Source of the DNA: Bacteroidales bacterium
GTDB lineage: Bacteria; Bacteroidota; Bacteroidia; Bacteroidales; UBA3824
Length of the DNA: 64,000 nucleotides
Direction of reading: 5' to 3'
NCBI GenBank assembly: GCA_016293845.1
Contig: JAEDDH010000018.1
Span: forward strand, 16,593 to 80,592
Made by a program: the position numbers and the translations under genes. How positions within the stretch are numbered: the stretch's first letter is position 1; every line of letters begins with the position of its first letter. The notes beneath the pieces were generated by a model. It searched no databases and was not told the DNA's origin. It worked only from the letters and a program-made list of their open reading frames with translations. Of the stretch, positions 45,357-52,822 are shown piece by piece.

Positions 45357-46364
45357 ATGTGTGGACAACATAGAATAGCAGTTGTGGGCGGAGGCAGTTG
45401 GGCCACTGCCATTGTTAGCGTATTGATTAACAATGTGAAAGAGGGCAACAAAGTTAATTGGTATCTTCGCAAGAAGGAGCATATCGACTATGCCCAAAAG
45501 CACGGTCAAAACCCCAAGTATCTCAACTCGCTCATTTTCGACACCTCTAAAATTGAGTTTTACAACGACATCAACGATGTTGTTGCCAATTCTGATATTG
45601 TTATATTTGCAGTGCCGTCGGCTTTTATCGAAAGCACGATGCAGCAATTTACCGGCACGCTCGAAAATCATATCGTGGTATCGGCTATCAAGGGTATGAT
45701 ACCCGACAAGAATATCCTTATGGCAGACTATTTTAATCAGACCTACAACGTGGATTTAGACAAGAATTTCTGCGTTTTGGCAGGTCCGTGTCACGCCGAA
45801 GAGGTGGCTATGCAGCGTCTTTCGTATCTTACCATAGCATCTAAAAACCTCTCAACTGCTGAAGACATAGCCACTTGTCTCGAATGTCGTTACCTCAAAA
45901 CCTCTATCACCGACGATATTTACGGCACAGAATACGCCGCCGTGCTCAAAAATATTTTTGCTATTGCGGCAGGTATGTGTCAAGGTTTGGGCTATGGCGA
46001 CAACTTTCAAGCGGTGCTGATTTCCAACGCCGTAACAGAAATGAAACGCTTTGTGGATACCGTTCACCCAATCACCCGCGACATCAAAACTTCGGCATAT
46101 CTTGGTGATTTATTGGTAACTGCGTATTCAAAATTTAGCCGCAACCGTACTCTTGGCGTAATGCTCGGACAGGGTTATTCGCTTCAATCGGCAATGCTCG
46201 AAATGAAAATGGTGGCAGAAGGCTATTACGGCAGCAAATGTATTTTTGAAACCAACAAACAATACAACATCGACCTACCCATTTGCAACGCTGTTTACAA
46301 CGTGCTCCACATGGGCAAACCGGTAAAGTTTGAAATCAAGTTGCTGACTGATAAGATTAGGTAA
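45357..46364 (+). CDS. gpsA: NAD(P)-dependent glycerol-3-phosphate dehydrogenase
   Basis: It reduces dihydroxyacetone phosphate to sn-glycerol 3-phosphate for phospholipid synthesis. 335 residues. The nucleotide-binding motif IAVVGGGSWATAIVSVLI lies at about 7-24, with AVLKNIFAIAAGMCQGLGYG and KTSAYLGDLLVTAYSKFSRN (catalytic Lys and substrate region). Its stop is 1 bp from the GTG start of the MoxR-type ATPase gene, an unusual partner for gpsA. Confidence 0.94.
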   Translation: MCGQHRIAVVGGGSWATAIVSVLINNVKEGNKVNWYLRKKEHIDYAQKHGQNPKYLNSLIFDTSKIEFYNDINDVVANSDIVIFAVPSAFIESTMQQFTGTLENHIVVSAIKGMIPDKNILMADYFNQTYNVDLDKNFCVLAGPCHAEEVAMQRLSYLTIASKNLSTAEDIATCLECRYLKTSITDDIYGTEYAAVLKNIFAIAAGMCQGLGYGDNFQAVLISNAVTEMKRFVDTVHPITRDIKTSAYLGDLLVTAYSKFSRNRTLGVMLGQGYSLQSAMLEMKMVAEGYYGSKCIFETNKQYNIDLPICNAVYNVLHMGKPVKFEIKLLTDKIR

Positions 46365-46365
46365 T

Positions 46366-47931
46366 GTGATCGAATCTAAATTATTCAAAGATGCTTTTGC
46401 GTTGCAGAGAGAGAATTCAGACCTGATTTTCAATGGGTTTGGATTCAAGCACTGCGAGGATGTTACCAAATATTACCTTCATCCCGACAACCAGTCGCCA
46501 AAAGCGAAAACGTCTTTGTGCCAGCCTATTGCCGAAGGTGTGGTAATGTTTTTGGAGATACTCAAATCGTATTACGACAAAAAGCCCAAGGGGAAACTTT
46601 TTTACAAAAAAGCCGACGGCGACTATATTGCGCTTTTCCCGATTTCTGACGAATGGCACAACATAGGCGTATTCTCCAATAACATAGCATCTTACCGTGT
46701 GCGTGTAAAACAGCACAACATCACACTTTGCGCCTACGATTCAGATGATAACGCAATACCATCAGTGCCCGACAACATCTCAGAGAACGAGTATTTTGAT
46801 ACCATTACCAACAAAACCGAAGAGGAACTTTTGCTCGAACATTACAAGATTTGCGCGGCGTTTGTGGCTCTTGCGGCCAAAGATTTTATTAGCGACAACG
46901 ACATTCAAGCCGATATTTACGAATTGCTCAACAATTACGGCGAAGAAAATTTTGTAATCCTCTGCGAAGATTTTTATCAGCGGCACAAATATACCAATTA
47001 TAAACTTACATACGCCGATATTAAATCCTTAAAAACAAATACATACGTTTGTTTTGCACTCGATACCGACCTTCAAAAAGACGCTCCCGAAATAGAAATC
47101 GCCAAATTTCCTTCATACGAATTTTCCGACGAACAACTTGCTCTTATTCCTGCGCTTGGTGCGGAGTTTAGGTTAGATCCACAACTTGTAAGTGTTTGCA
47201 ACGCAATAACTTCGGGCGATATTAAATCGTTGCTTCTCCACGGTCCGGCGGGAACAGGCAAAACAATGTCGTGCAAACTTATATGTATGTCTACCGGATT
47301 GCCTGTGATGGAAACCGTAAACTGCACCGAAAACCTCGACGAGTTTGTGCTCGGCAAATATATCCCCGAAGGCGACAAGATTGTTTTTAAGGAAAGTTTT
47401 GTTACAAAGGCAATTAGAGACGGCGGCGCGGTAGTTTTTGAAGAAATCAATTTTGCCAAACCGCAATATTTGGCATTCCTAAATTCACTTTTAGACGACA
47501 ACGGTTTTGTACGTTTAGATAACGGCGATGTGGTGCGTCGTCACAATAATTTCCGTTTTTTTGCCACTATGAATGTGGGATATTTTGGTACAAAACAATT
47601 GAATCAGGCACTCTACAACCGTTTCAACTCGATTGTGGAGGTGGCGCAACTATCCGACAAGGCTGTGGAGCGGATGTTGGTTTTCCGTGTGCCCGAATGT
47701 ACGCCGTTTGTGTCAAAAATTATAAATGTTTATCATAAAATCAAGAAAAAGATTGAGGCAGAGGAACTTGACATTGTAATTTCGCCCCGAAACCTCGAAA
47801 ATTGGGCGCGGATGGCAAAATACGAGGGGTATCCGCAGGCCGCCGAAAAAACAATTATCCCCATTGCCAAGGGCGACCGTATGTTAGAACAAACTTTCCG
47901 CTCAATTATTGGCGTTTATCAATGGGAATGA
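46366..47931 (+). CDS. MoxR-type AAA+ ATPase
   Basis: 521 residues, GTG start at 46366 (the nearby ATG is out of frame). The N-terminal 240 residues do not resemble a known domain. The AAA+ module follows: Walker A HGPAGTGKTMSC, Walker B GGAVVFEEINFA, sensor 1 FFATMNVGYFG, and an Arg-finger/lid region NQALYNRFNSIVEV. The FEEINxA-type Walker B is typical of the MoxR/CbbQ/NorQ group, which remodels or loads metals into client enzymes together with a vWA partner. That partner is encoded next, with an ATGA overlap. Confidence 0.87.
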   Translation: MIESKLFKDAFALQRENSDLIFNGFGFKHCEDVTKYYLHPDNQSPKAKTSLCQPIAEGVVMFLEILKSYYDKKPKGKLFYKKADGDYIALFPISDEWHNIGVFSNNIASYRVRVKQHNITLCAYDSDDNAIPSVPDNISENEYFDTITNKTEEELLLEHYKICAAFVALAAKDFISDNDIQADIYELLNNYGEENFVILCEDFYQRHKYTNYKLTYADIKSLKTNTYVCFALDTDLQKDAPEIEIAKFPSYEFSDEQLALIPALGAEFRLDPQLVSVCNAITSGDIKSLLLHGPAGTGKTMSCKLICMSTGLPVMETVNCTENLDEFVLGKYIPEGDKIVFKESFVTKAIRDGGAVVFEEINFAKPQYLAFLNSLLDDNGFVRLDNGDVVRRHNNFRFFATMNVGYFGTKQLNQALYNRFNSIVEVAQLSDKAVERMLVFRVPECTPFVSKIINVYHKIKKKIEAEELDIVISPRNLENWARMAKYEGYPQAAEKTIIPIAKGDRMLEQTFRSIIGVYQWE

Positions 47932-49802
47932 TGGACAAGGAGACCTTTTTGAAACTTTTTTTGGGCGACGATAACCGCAATAAGGAGGAGGATTTTTGCC
48001 GTACTTTTTCCGAAAAAAACACTGTTAGTTTGGTTTTTAGCCACACCCAAAATCCATCTACCAACGGAGCCGTTATCACCAACGACCCGCAGTTTTTGGA
48101 AATATATAATAATCAGCCACTTTTGCGCCGTGTAGAAAACCACCTCGGCATATCTCCCAAGGTGTCGAACGATGTTTGGATTGCCCTGAGTATGGTTACC
48201 CACGCACTCTCGATTCACGAATGTCTACATATCCTTTACACCGATTTTTCAATTTCAGTACCAAACGATGTAAAGTGCAGAGGGTCAAGAAACAAGATAT
48301 TTGTAATGCACCATATTTGGAACACCATAGAAGATAATTTTATCGAATCTTACGGCGCATCGTATTACCAAAATATCATCGGCTACCTCAAATTTTTGAA
48401 TATGTCAATTGCGTATAGTCCTGATAAACAAGACGATGATGAGGATGACATTCCCGACCCACAAACCCAAAAACAATTCCGCAATCTTACTGATTACCTG
48501 CAATATATGCTTTGGTTTTTGATGTATTCTCCGTTTGTGAAACGCGAAAACCACAACGCTGATATTCAGCCATATATCGATAAAACCAAGGATTTGTTTC
48601 TAAAAGGCTCTCTTCAAACCACACCCAAAAAGCGTTACGAATATGTACGCAAAATTTTTGACATTATTCTGCCGCTAATTCCCGACGACGATAAGGCAGA
48701 TTTAAATTCTCCGTCGTTGAGGGATAAAATCAAGTCATCGTCGCTTAACGACCTTTTTGTAGGTAGCAGCGGAATCAAACCTCAAAATACTGATGTTAAG
48801 CCTATTACACGTCGCCTTTTTACTGATTTAAATGGAAATCTAATCAATGGCGATGAGGAGTCAATTCGCGCTCAACTTTTGATGGATGTTATTGATTTTG
48901 AGGATAATATGACACGTCAATCTGCCGAATCAAAACAACCCGTTATCGAAACAGTAATAATTTACCCATCAAACTACAATATGCAGAATATTTTTCTGCA
49001 TCGCAATATCAAAATAATTCAAAACCGCAAGTCGCCCGATTTTGCCCAAAAAAACGATTACTATCAATTGCAACGTAAGTATCAGAGTGTAATAAATACT
49101 TATAAATCAAGAATATATGATATTCTTCAAGCCAATACTGAGGTGATTGTAAACCGTCAGATATTTGGCAACGGCATTTCGTCGAAACATTTTGGCGACC
49201 TTAAAAAACGGTATTGGTACAAAAAAGAGCAAGGCATTGACATTCCGCCAATTACGTTTTTGTTTTTGATAGATGGAAGCGGTTCGATGTCTGGCAAAAA
49301 ACTCCAAAGCGCACAAACCGCGTCGCTGATTATGCACGAAGTTTTGCAGGCCAACGGCATAGAACATTGCTTTGTAGAGCATCGTGCAGGGGGGGATCAA
49401 CCCACAATCGAGGTAAATGTTTTGTTTGATTTCAATTCGCAACCGTCGCAAAAATACAACCTTATGACTATGCGTGCCTACAACGACAACCGCGATTCGC
49501 TTGCGCTTATTTGGGCTGAAAAATACCTCTCTGCCAACGCCTCAAACGAGCAAAAAGTTATTGTGGTGCTTTCCGACGGCTTGCCTGCCCACCAATACGA
49601 CCATTATTATCCGCCATCGTCGGTAGAGGATACCGCCATCACAGTCAACCGCATTATGCACCACGGCACACGCATAGCCGCCATAGCCCTTTGCAACACC
49701 TACAACGACCTCCGCGCCATATATCCCAATCTTGTGGCGTGCGACAATCTCGCCACCCTCCCCGCACAACTCTTCCGCCTAATAGCCAAGATGTTGGAGT
49801 AA
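47928..49802 (+). CDS. vWA-domain protein with HExxH metallopeptidase-like motif, partner of the MoxR ATPase
   Basis: 624 residues from the ATG at 47928 (ATGA overlap with the ATPase stop; ATG codons at 47922 and 47931 are alternatives). The N-terminal half contains SIHECLHILY (His97, Glu98, His101: HExxH), followed about 35 residues later by HHIWNTIEDNFIES, which fits the NxxEDxxIE element paired with HExxH in CobT/NorD-like and DUF2201-type proteins. The C-terminal half is a vWA domain with MIDAS FLIDGSGSMSG and VVLSDGLPAH. Together with the ATPase this resembles chelatase- or activase-type MoxR/vWA pairs; the client is unknown. Confidence 0.85.
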   Translation: MMDKETFLKLFLGDDNRNKEEDFCRTFSEKNTVSLVFSHTQNPSTNGAVITNDPQFLEIYNNQPLLRRVENHLGISPKVSNDVWIALSMVTHALSIHECLHILYTDFSISVPNDVKCRGSRNKIFVMHHIWNTIEDNFIESYGASYYQNIIGYLKFLNMSIAYSPDKQDDDEDDIPDPQTQKQFRNLTDYLQYMLWFLMYSPFVKRENHNADIQPYIDKTKDLFLKGSLQTTPKKRYEYVRKIFDIILPLIPDDDKADLNSPSLRDKIKSSSLNDLFVGSSGIKPQNTDVKPITRRLFTDLNGNLINGDEESIRAQLLMDVIDFEDNMTRQSAESKQPVIETVIIYPSNYNMQNIFLHRNIKIIQNRKSPDFAQKNDYYQLQRKYQSVINTYKSRIYDILQANTEVIVNRQIFGNGISSKHFGDLKKRYWYKKEQGIDIPPITFLFLIDGSGSMSGKKLQSAQTASLIMHEVLQANGIEHCFVEHRAGGDQPTIEVNVLFDFNSQPSQKYNLMTMRAYNDNRDSLALIWAEKYLSANASNEQKVIVVLSDGLPAHQYDHYYPPSSVEDTAITVNRIMHHGTRIAAIALCNTYNDLRAIYPNLVACDNLATLPAQLFRLIAKMLE

Positions 49803-49829
49803 TAAATTGTAAATAAGATATTTAACTAA

Positions 49830-49874
49830 AAATTGGACAAATTTAAAGTAGCACTTTAAATTTGTTCAATTTTG
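49830..49874. repeat. Long palindrome bracketing PIN modules, copy 1
   Basis: Core left arm ATTGGACAAATTTAAAGT (49833-49850), spacer AGC, core right arm ACTTTAAATTTGTTCAAT (49854-49871), with one G-U mismatch. The pairing extends to 21 bp arms with flanking AAA/TTT. It lies between the 3' ends of the vWA gene and the leftward PIN gene, so it can act as a bidirectional terminator. Confidence 0.9.
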
Positions 49875-49931
49875 CTAAAAGTGTTTGATAGTCAGAAATA
49901 TAATTGTTGGAATAATGTTTACTATCAGCAA

Positions 49932-50357
49932 TTATTTTAAAACTGTATTTATCATATCCAAAAATTCTTGTGGTTCGAGAACTTGGATTGTTGATTGTGC
50001 AAAATCTTTTTTATTTCGGGTGATGATAGTGTCGCAATTCTCTGATAATGCGGAATAATATTGCATAGCGTCTTCAAAATCTTTGAACGATGATGATAGT
50101 GCTGCTTTTGCAATATTGATATCAACTGTGGCAGGTGTACAGATGCTTATAAAATCATCAATCTTTTCAAATATTTCTTCCGATGTATAATGATGTTCCA
50201 TATAATAACTCACCGTGGCAAGAGATAAAACCGAACAATATAAATTGATTTTTTGATCAATAGCCATATCAAAAATCTGGGCAGCATATTCGCGCCAAGG
50301 CTCTCGGTTGGTTAAAAAATCTATGCAGATATTTGTGTCCCAAAAAATATTGTTCAT
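49932..50357 (-). CDS. PIN-domain toxin (VapC-like)
   Basis: 141 residues, a typical VapC-like PIN ribonuclease. The acidic pocket is Asp7 (WDTNICIDFL), Asp93/Glu95/Asp96 (KDFEDAMQYYSA) and Asp118 in IITRNKKDF. Magnesium-dependent PIN toxins cleave tRNA or rRNA when released from antitoxin. Its ATG overlaps the stop of the antitoxin-position gene by 4 bp. Its paralogue at 51276 has the same length and motif spacing. Confidence 0.87.
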   Translation of the reverse strand: MNNIFWDTNICIDFLTNREPWREYAAQIFDMAIDQKINLYCSVLSLATVSYYMEHHYTSEEIFEKIDDFISICTPATVDINIAKAALSSSFKDFEDAMQYYSALSENCDTIITRNKKDFAQSTIQVLEPQEFLDMINTVLK

Positions 50358-50647
50358 TTATATTTTTTTTGAATATGTTGGCTTATTATTTCTTCCACTG
50401 TTTCGTCACTGTCGTGGTTGACAGGTCCCGAAAGAAATTTTATAGTTTTAGGGTTGTATAATTTGCCATTATACCAAACTTTTTCAGAAGTATCGTTGAT
50501 GTTTTTTTGGGGTGGCTTCTGCTTATTCGGCATCATATATAACAACAAAAATTGCGAAAATTCATACATTTTTTGCAATTCTGTTTCACGAAACTGAGAT
50601 ATGTTTTTATCCAATTTCTTTTTTAATTCTATTGCTGACGTTGTCAT
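50354..50647 (-). CDS. Antitoxin-position protein of PIN module 1
   Basis: 97 residues, first gene of the module and translationally coupled to the PIN gene, so likely its antitoxin. It starts with a helical segment (IELKKKLDKNISQFRETELQ and KMYEFSQFLLLY) resembling small DUF2281-like antitoxins, then a Lys/Asn-rich middle and an acidic helix ending HIQKKYK. No ribbon-helix-helix is evident, so it differs from the antitoxin of module 2. Confidence 0.7.
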   Translation of the reverse strand: MTTSAIELKKKLDKNISQFRETELQKMYEFSQFLLLYMMPNKQKPPQKNINDTSEKVWYNGKLYNPKTIKFLSGPVNHDSDETVEEIISQHIQKKYK

Positions 50648-50673
50648 AATTGCCTCCGTTGGTTTTTATATCG

Positions 50674-50704
50674 CAAATATACACGTTTTTATTTGTTTTC
50701 CAAA
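50674..50704 (-). promoter_or_regulatory. Consensus promoter of PIN module 1
   Basis: Minus strand: -33 TTTG (50701-50704), exactly 19 bp, -7 TATATTTG (50674-50681), 26 bp upstream of the antitoxin ATG. Confidence 0.7.
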
Positions 50705-50770
50705 CAATGAGCGGAGAAAAAGTGAATATTTTTGTTCAAATGATGGCAAATGTGAGCCTTAATATTAAAA

Positions 50771-50808
50771 ATTGGACAAATTTAAAGTAGCACTTTAAAT
50801 TTGTCCAA
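50771..50808. repeat. Long palindrome bracketing PIN modules, copy 2
   Basis: Left arm ATTGGACAAATTTAAAGT (50771-50788), spacer AGC, right arm ACTTTAAATTTGTCCAA (50792-50808); 17 perfect pairs. It lies between the divergent modules, upstream of both, so here it cannot be a simple 3' terminator for either. Confidence 0.9.
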
Positions 50809-50941
50809 AATTAATAAAAGTTTTTGAGAATCAAAGGATAATGTCATTTTTTTTATATACAAAATAGACGTAGCGTCAACCAATTTGTTACCAACAAACT
50901 TTTTTTCTAAAAAAAAAACGACTTAATTGTTAATATATTTA

Positions 50942-50949
50942 TATATTTG
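50942..50949 (+). promoter_or_regulatory. -7 promoter box of PIN module 2
   Basis: TATATTTG, an exact TAnnTTTG match 27 bp upstream of the antitoxin ATG; no -33 TTTG at standard spacing. Confidence 0.5.
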
Positions 50950-50976
50950 CATTATAGTATCGAAAACACATTAGAA

Positions 50977-51279
50977 ATGAACACAATATCAATAAATACG
51001 CAACTCTACGAATTCGCTGCGAATTACGCTTCGGAAAACAATATTTCGATAAGTTCTCTTGTTGAAGATTTTTTAACGAGTCTGCGGAAAAATGCAGGGC
51101 AAGCGACAGCCAAACAACACGGCACAAAACATAAAAAGTATGTAATGAAGGAAGTTTCAGAACTTTCTTCTATTGTACAACAACTTGCTGGAATAGCCAA
51201 GACTGCCGATAATAATTTTGACGATTTGAACGGAATTGAAGCCAAAACAGAGTATCTAACGGATAAATATAAAAGATGA
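50977..51279 (+). CDS. Ribbon-helix-helix-like antitoxin of PIN module 2
   Basis: 100 residues from the ATG at 50977; an in-frame earlier start would overlap the -7 box. The N-terminal segment ISINTQLYEFAANYASENNI with SISSLVEDFL fits a ribbon-helix-helix DNA-binding fold, typical of antitoxins that repress their own operon. The C-terminal half is a polar helix that would wrap the toxin. It overlaps the PIN gene by 4 bp. Confidence 0.78.
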   Translation: MNTISINTQLYEFAANYASENNISISSLVEDFLTSLRKNAGQATAKQHGTKHKKYVMKEVSELSSIVQQLAGIAKTADNNFDDLNGIEAKTEYLTDKYKR

Positions 51280-51704
51280 AACGTGTATTTTTAGATACCA
51301 ACATTATTATCGATTTTTTGGAACAACGCGAACCTTTTTTCAAGGCTGCCGCCAATGTACTGGATTTAGGCGCAAATAAAAAGGTAGTTCTTTATACGTC
51401 CGCAATATCATTTTTGAATTGTGTTTATGTCATACGTAAAAGCATAGGTTACGTTAGGGCAGTGGAATGTATCAAATTATTGACACAAATAATAGAAGTG
51501 TCACCCGTTACAAATACAGAATTTATATCGGCTCTCAATTCTGAATTTTCTGATTTAGAAGATTTAACCCAGTATTTTTCTGCTGGTTCGTCAGGGTGCG
51601 ATTGTATTATCACCCGTAATGGAAAACACTTTCCGCAAGATAGAATTTCTATTTTTACACCTGACACTTTTTTGCAACAATGGAGTGATAATAACACTCT
51701 GTAA
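51276..51704 (+). CDS. PIN-domain toxin with altered fourth acidic residue
   Basis: 142 residues. Asp7 (LDTNIIIDFL) and Asp93/Glu95/Asp96 (SDLEDLTQYFSA) match the paralogue at 49932, but the last conserved acidic position (Asp118 there, in ITRNKKDF) is His118 here (ITRNGKHF). Loss of this residue may lower nuclease activity; many PIN proteins tolerate variation at this site. Co-transcribed with the ribbon-helix-helix antitoxin; palindrome copy 3 begins 20 bp after the stop. Confidence 0.85.
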   Translation: MKRVFLDTNIIIDFLEQREPFFKAAANVLDLGANKKVVLYTSAISFLNCVYVIRKSIGYVRAVECIKLLTQIIEVSPVTNTEFISALNSEFSDLEDLTQYFSAGSSGCDCIITRNGKHFPQDRISIFTPDTFLQQWSDNNTL

Positions 51705-51723
51705 TACATAATCTTAAATTAAA

Positions 51724-51762
51724 ATTGGACAAATTTAAAGTAGCACTTTAAATTTGTCCAAT
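51724..51762. repeat. Long palindrome bracketing PIN modules, copy 3
   Basis: Left arm ATTGGACAAATTTAAAGT (51724-51741), spacer AGC, right arm ACTTTAAATTTGTCCAAT (51745-51762): perfect 18-bp arms. It lies between the 3' ends of PIN module 2 and the leftward gene at 51769, with a T-rich right flank, so it is also a plausible bidirectional terminator. Confidence 0.9.
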
Positions 51763-51768
51763 TGTTTT

Positions 51769-52419
51769 TTATAAATCCTCACCATCAGAATGATTTAATT
51801 CGTTATCGTAATACATTAATATTCTGTATTTCCCATATTTTGATTCAATCATAAACCAAACAGTCCGATTGCTTAGTTTTTCATATAATTTTATAAAATA
51901 GTCTGAGAAAACTCCAATAGTATCGGTTATTTGTTCAGGAACATCATAATCCATATCAGAAATAACCTTTTCCAAATCATCTTTTGAGCCTATTTGATAA
52001 TATGCGGCTTGTATTCTTTTGTTTTCAACGTCGAGTTGATATGATATGTCATCGTCATCTGTTAATTTGTAGTCTCCTGCTATAATAGGTTTGAGATACT
52101 TTCCATTTTTCTCGAACTGACTACACAATGTATTAAACCGAATCTTTATATCTGATTCATTCGACCAATATTGATCGACAAGCATAATCCTGTATACTTT
52201 GTTATTGTTAGTACCAATAAAGATGTTAACATCACGTCCGTTAAATTCTCCTGACAAACAATCGTTTTTAGAATCATACACAAACCCTTTCTTTTGTAAT
52301 TTTTGAATCATTTCCGTTTTATAACCGTCAATTGGAATGCCTAAAAACTTAGTTACTTCCTGCGAATAAAGAGTAATTGTCAAAAACAGGAGATAAAATA
52401 TTAATAATACCTTTTTCAT
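51769..52419 (-). CDS. Small exported protein of unknown function
   Basis: 216 residues with a signal peptide (MKKVLLIFYLLFLTITLYSQ). The mature part starts FLGIPIDGYKTEMIQKLQKK, a pattern seen in Bacteroidetes exported proteins with a repeated 'FLGIPVDG' start followed by an alpha/beta fold; no enzyme motif is visible. It is preceded by an unusually long, structured leader (see 52515-52638) that could belong to its transcript. Confidence 0.7.
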   Translation of the reverse strand: MKKVLLIFYLLFLTITLYSQEVTKFLGIPIDGYKTEMIQKLQKKGFVYDSKNDCLSGEFNGRDVNIFIGTNNNKVYRIMLVDQYWSNESDIKIRFNTLCSQFEKNGKYLKPIIAGDYKLTDDDDISYQLDVENKRIQAAYYQIGSKDDLEKVISDMDYDVPEQITDTIGVFSDYFIKLYEKLSNRTVWFMIESKYGKYRILMYYDNELNHSDGEDL

Positions 52420-52514
52420 TTCTTTTGGTTATTTTTTTTTCCTCTTGCAGTCCCGAAAGGAAACATTATTATAAAAACGAAAGCGCAGACCGCATATACT
52501 TTAATTGTATCTGT

Positions 52515-52638
52515 CAATGAAGGTTGTGAGAAATACCTGATAGCAAAGATACAATAACAACGGTCTACGCCTATGTGGATAGGCGAAACCGTTATGCATC
52601 CTCTTGCTATCATTAGAAAACTTCTCACATTTTCATTG
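52515..52638 (-). ncRNA. Candidate structured RNA (6S-like architecture) or structured leader
   Basis: Five perfectly complementary helices are nested one inside the next: CAATGAA 515-521/632-638, TGTGAGAA 525-532/622-629, TGATAGCAA 538-546/604-612, AACGGT 559-564/588-593 and GCCTAT 569-574/579-584 (coordinates minus 52000), with a 4-nt loop. That is 36 pairs over 124 nt. The third and fourth helices are separated by an open bubble of 12 and 10 nt, as in 6S RNA. The strand is proposed from the leftward -7 box at 52714-52721. It could instead be the leader of the gene at 51769. Not matched to any family by search. Confidence 0.55.
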
Positions 52639-52713
52639 TCAAGAAAAGCATAACGCTTTCGTAAAATATTTTACTATGTCGGAATCCGGATGTGTTGAGC
52701 CGAATCTCCGTTA

Positions 52714-52721
52714 CAAATATA
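52714..52721 (-). promoter_or_regulatory. -7 box upstream of the structured RNA
   Basis: The minus strand reads TATATTTG (TAnnTTTG). A transcript would start near 52708 and run through the structured region. Confidence 0.5.
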
Positions 52722-52822
52722 CGGAAAAAATGGATTGGTGTTATAAATAAATTAAAAAAATATTTATGACACACTAAAACTTGCGCAATCTACCTTTTCC
52801 CACATACATTGCGCAGGTTTTA

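Larger units (their letters stand above)
50648..50976. other. 329-bp divergent region between the two PIN modules
   Basis: It holds the full promoter of module 1, palindrome copy 2, an A/T-rich stretch, and the -7 box of module 2. No additional gene is seen. Confidence 0.7.
52420..52822. other. 403-bp intergenic region rich in secondary structure
   Basis: No convincing protein gene. It contains the nested fold at 52515-52638, a perfect palindrome GTAAAATATTTTAC (52661-52674), a further imperfect hairpin at 52680-52710 and a leftward -7 box (52714-52721). The octamer CCTCTTGC occurs at both 52441 and 52600. Confidence 0.7.

Noticed and set aside
49830..51762. Could the palindromes be integron attC sites with gene cassettes?
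   Set aside because: No GTTRRRY/RYYYAAC core sites, no integrase, and the flanked modules point in opposite directions; arms are near-identical between copies, unlike attC.
52416..52628. A 70-codon minus-strand frame overlapping the structured region
   Set aside because: Most of it lies inside the nested helices, and the peptide has no signal or domain; more likely a chance reading of a structured RNA, though a leader peptide cannot be excluded.
52515..52638. Could the structured region be a tracrRNA or retron msr-msd?
   Set aside because: No cas9, CRISPR repeats or reverse transcriptase gene is present in the window, and the fold is a single long nested hairpin.
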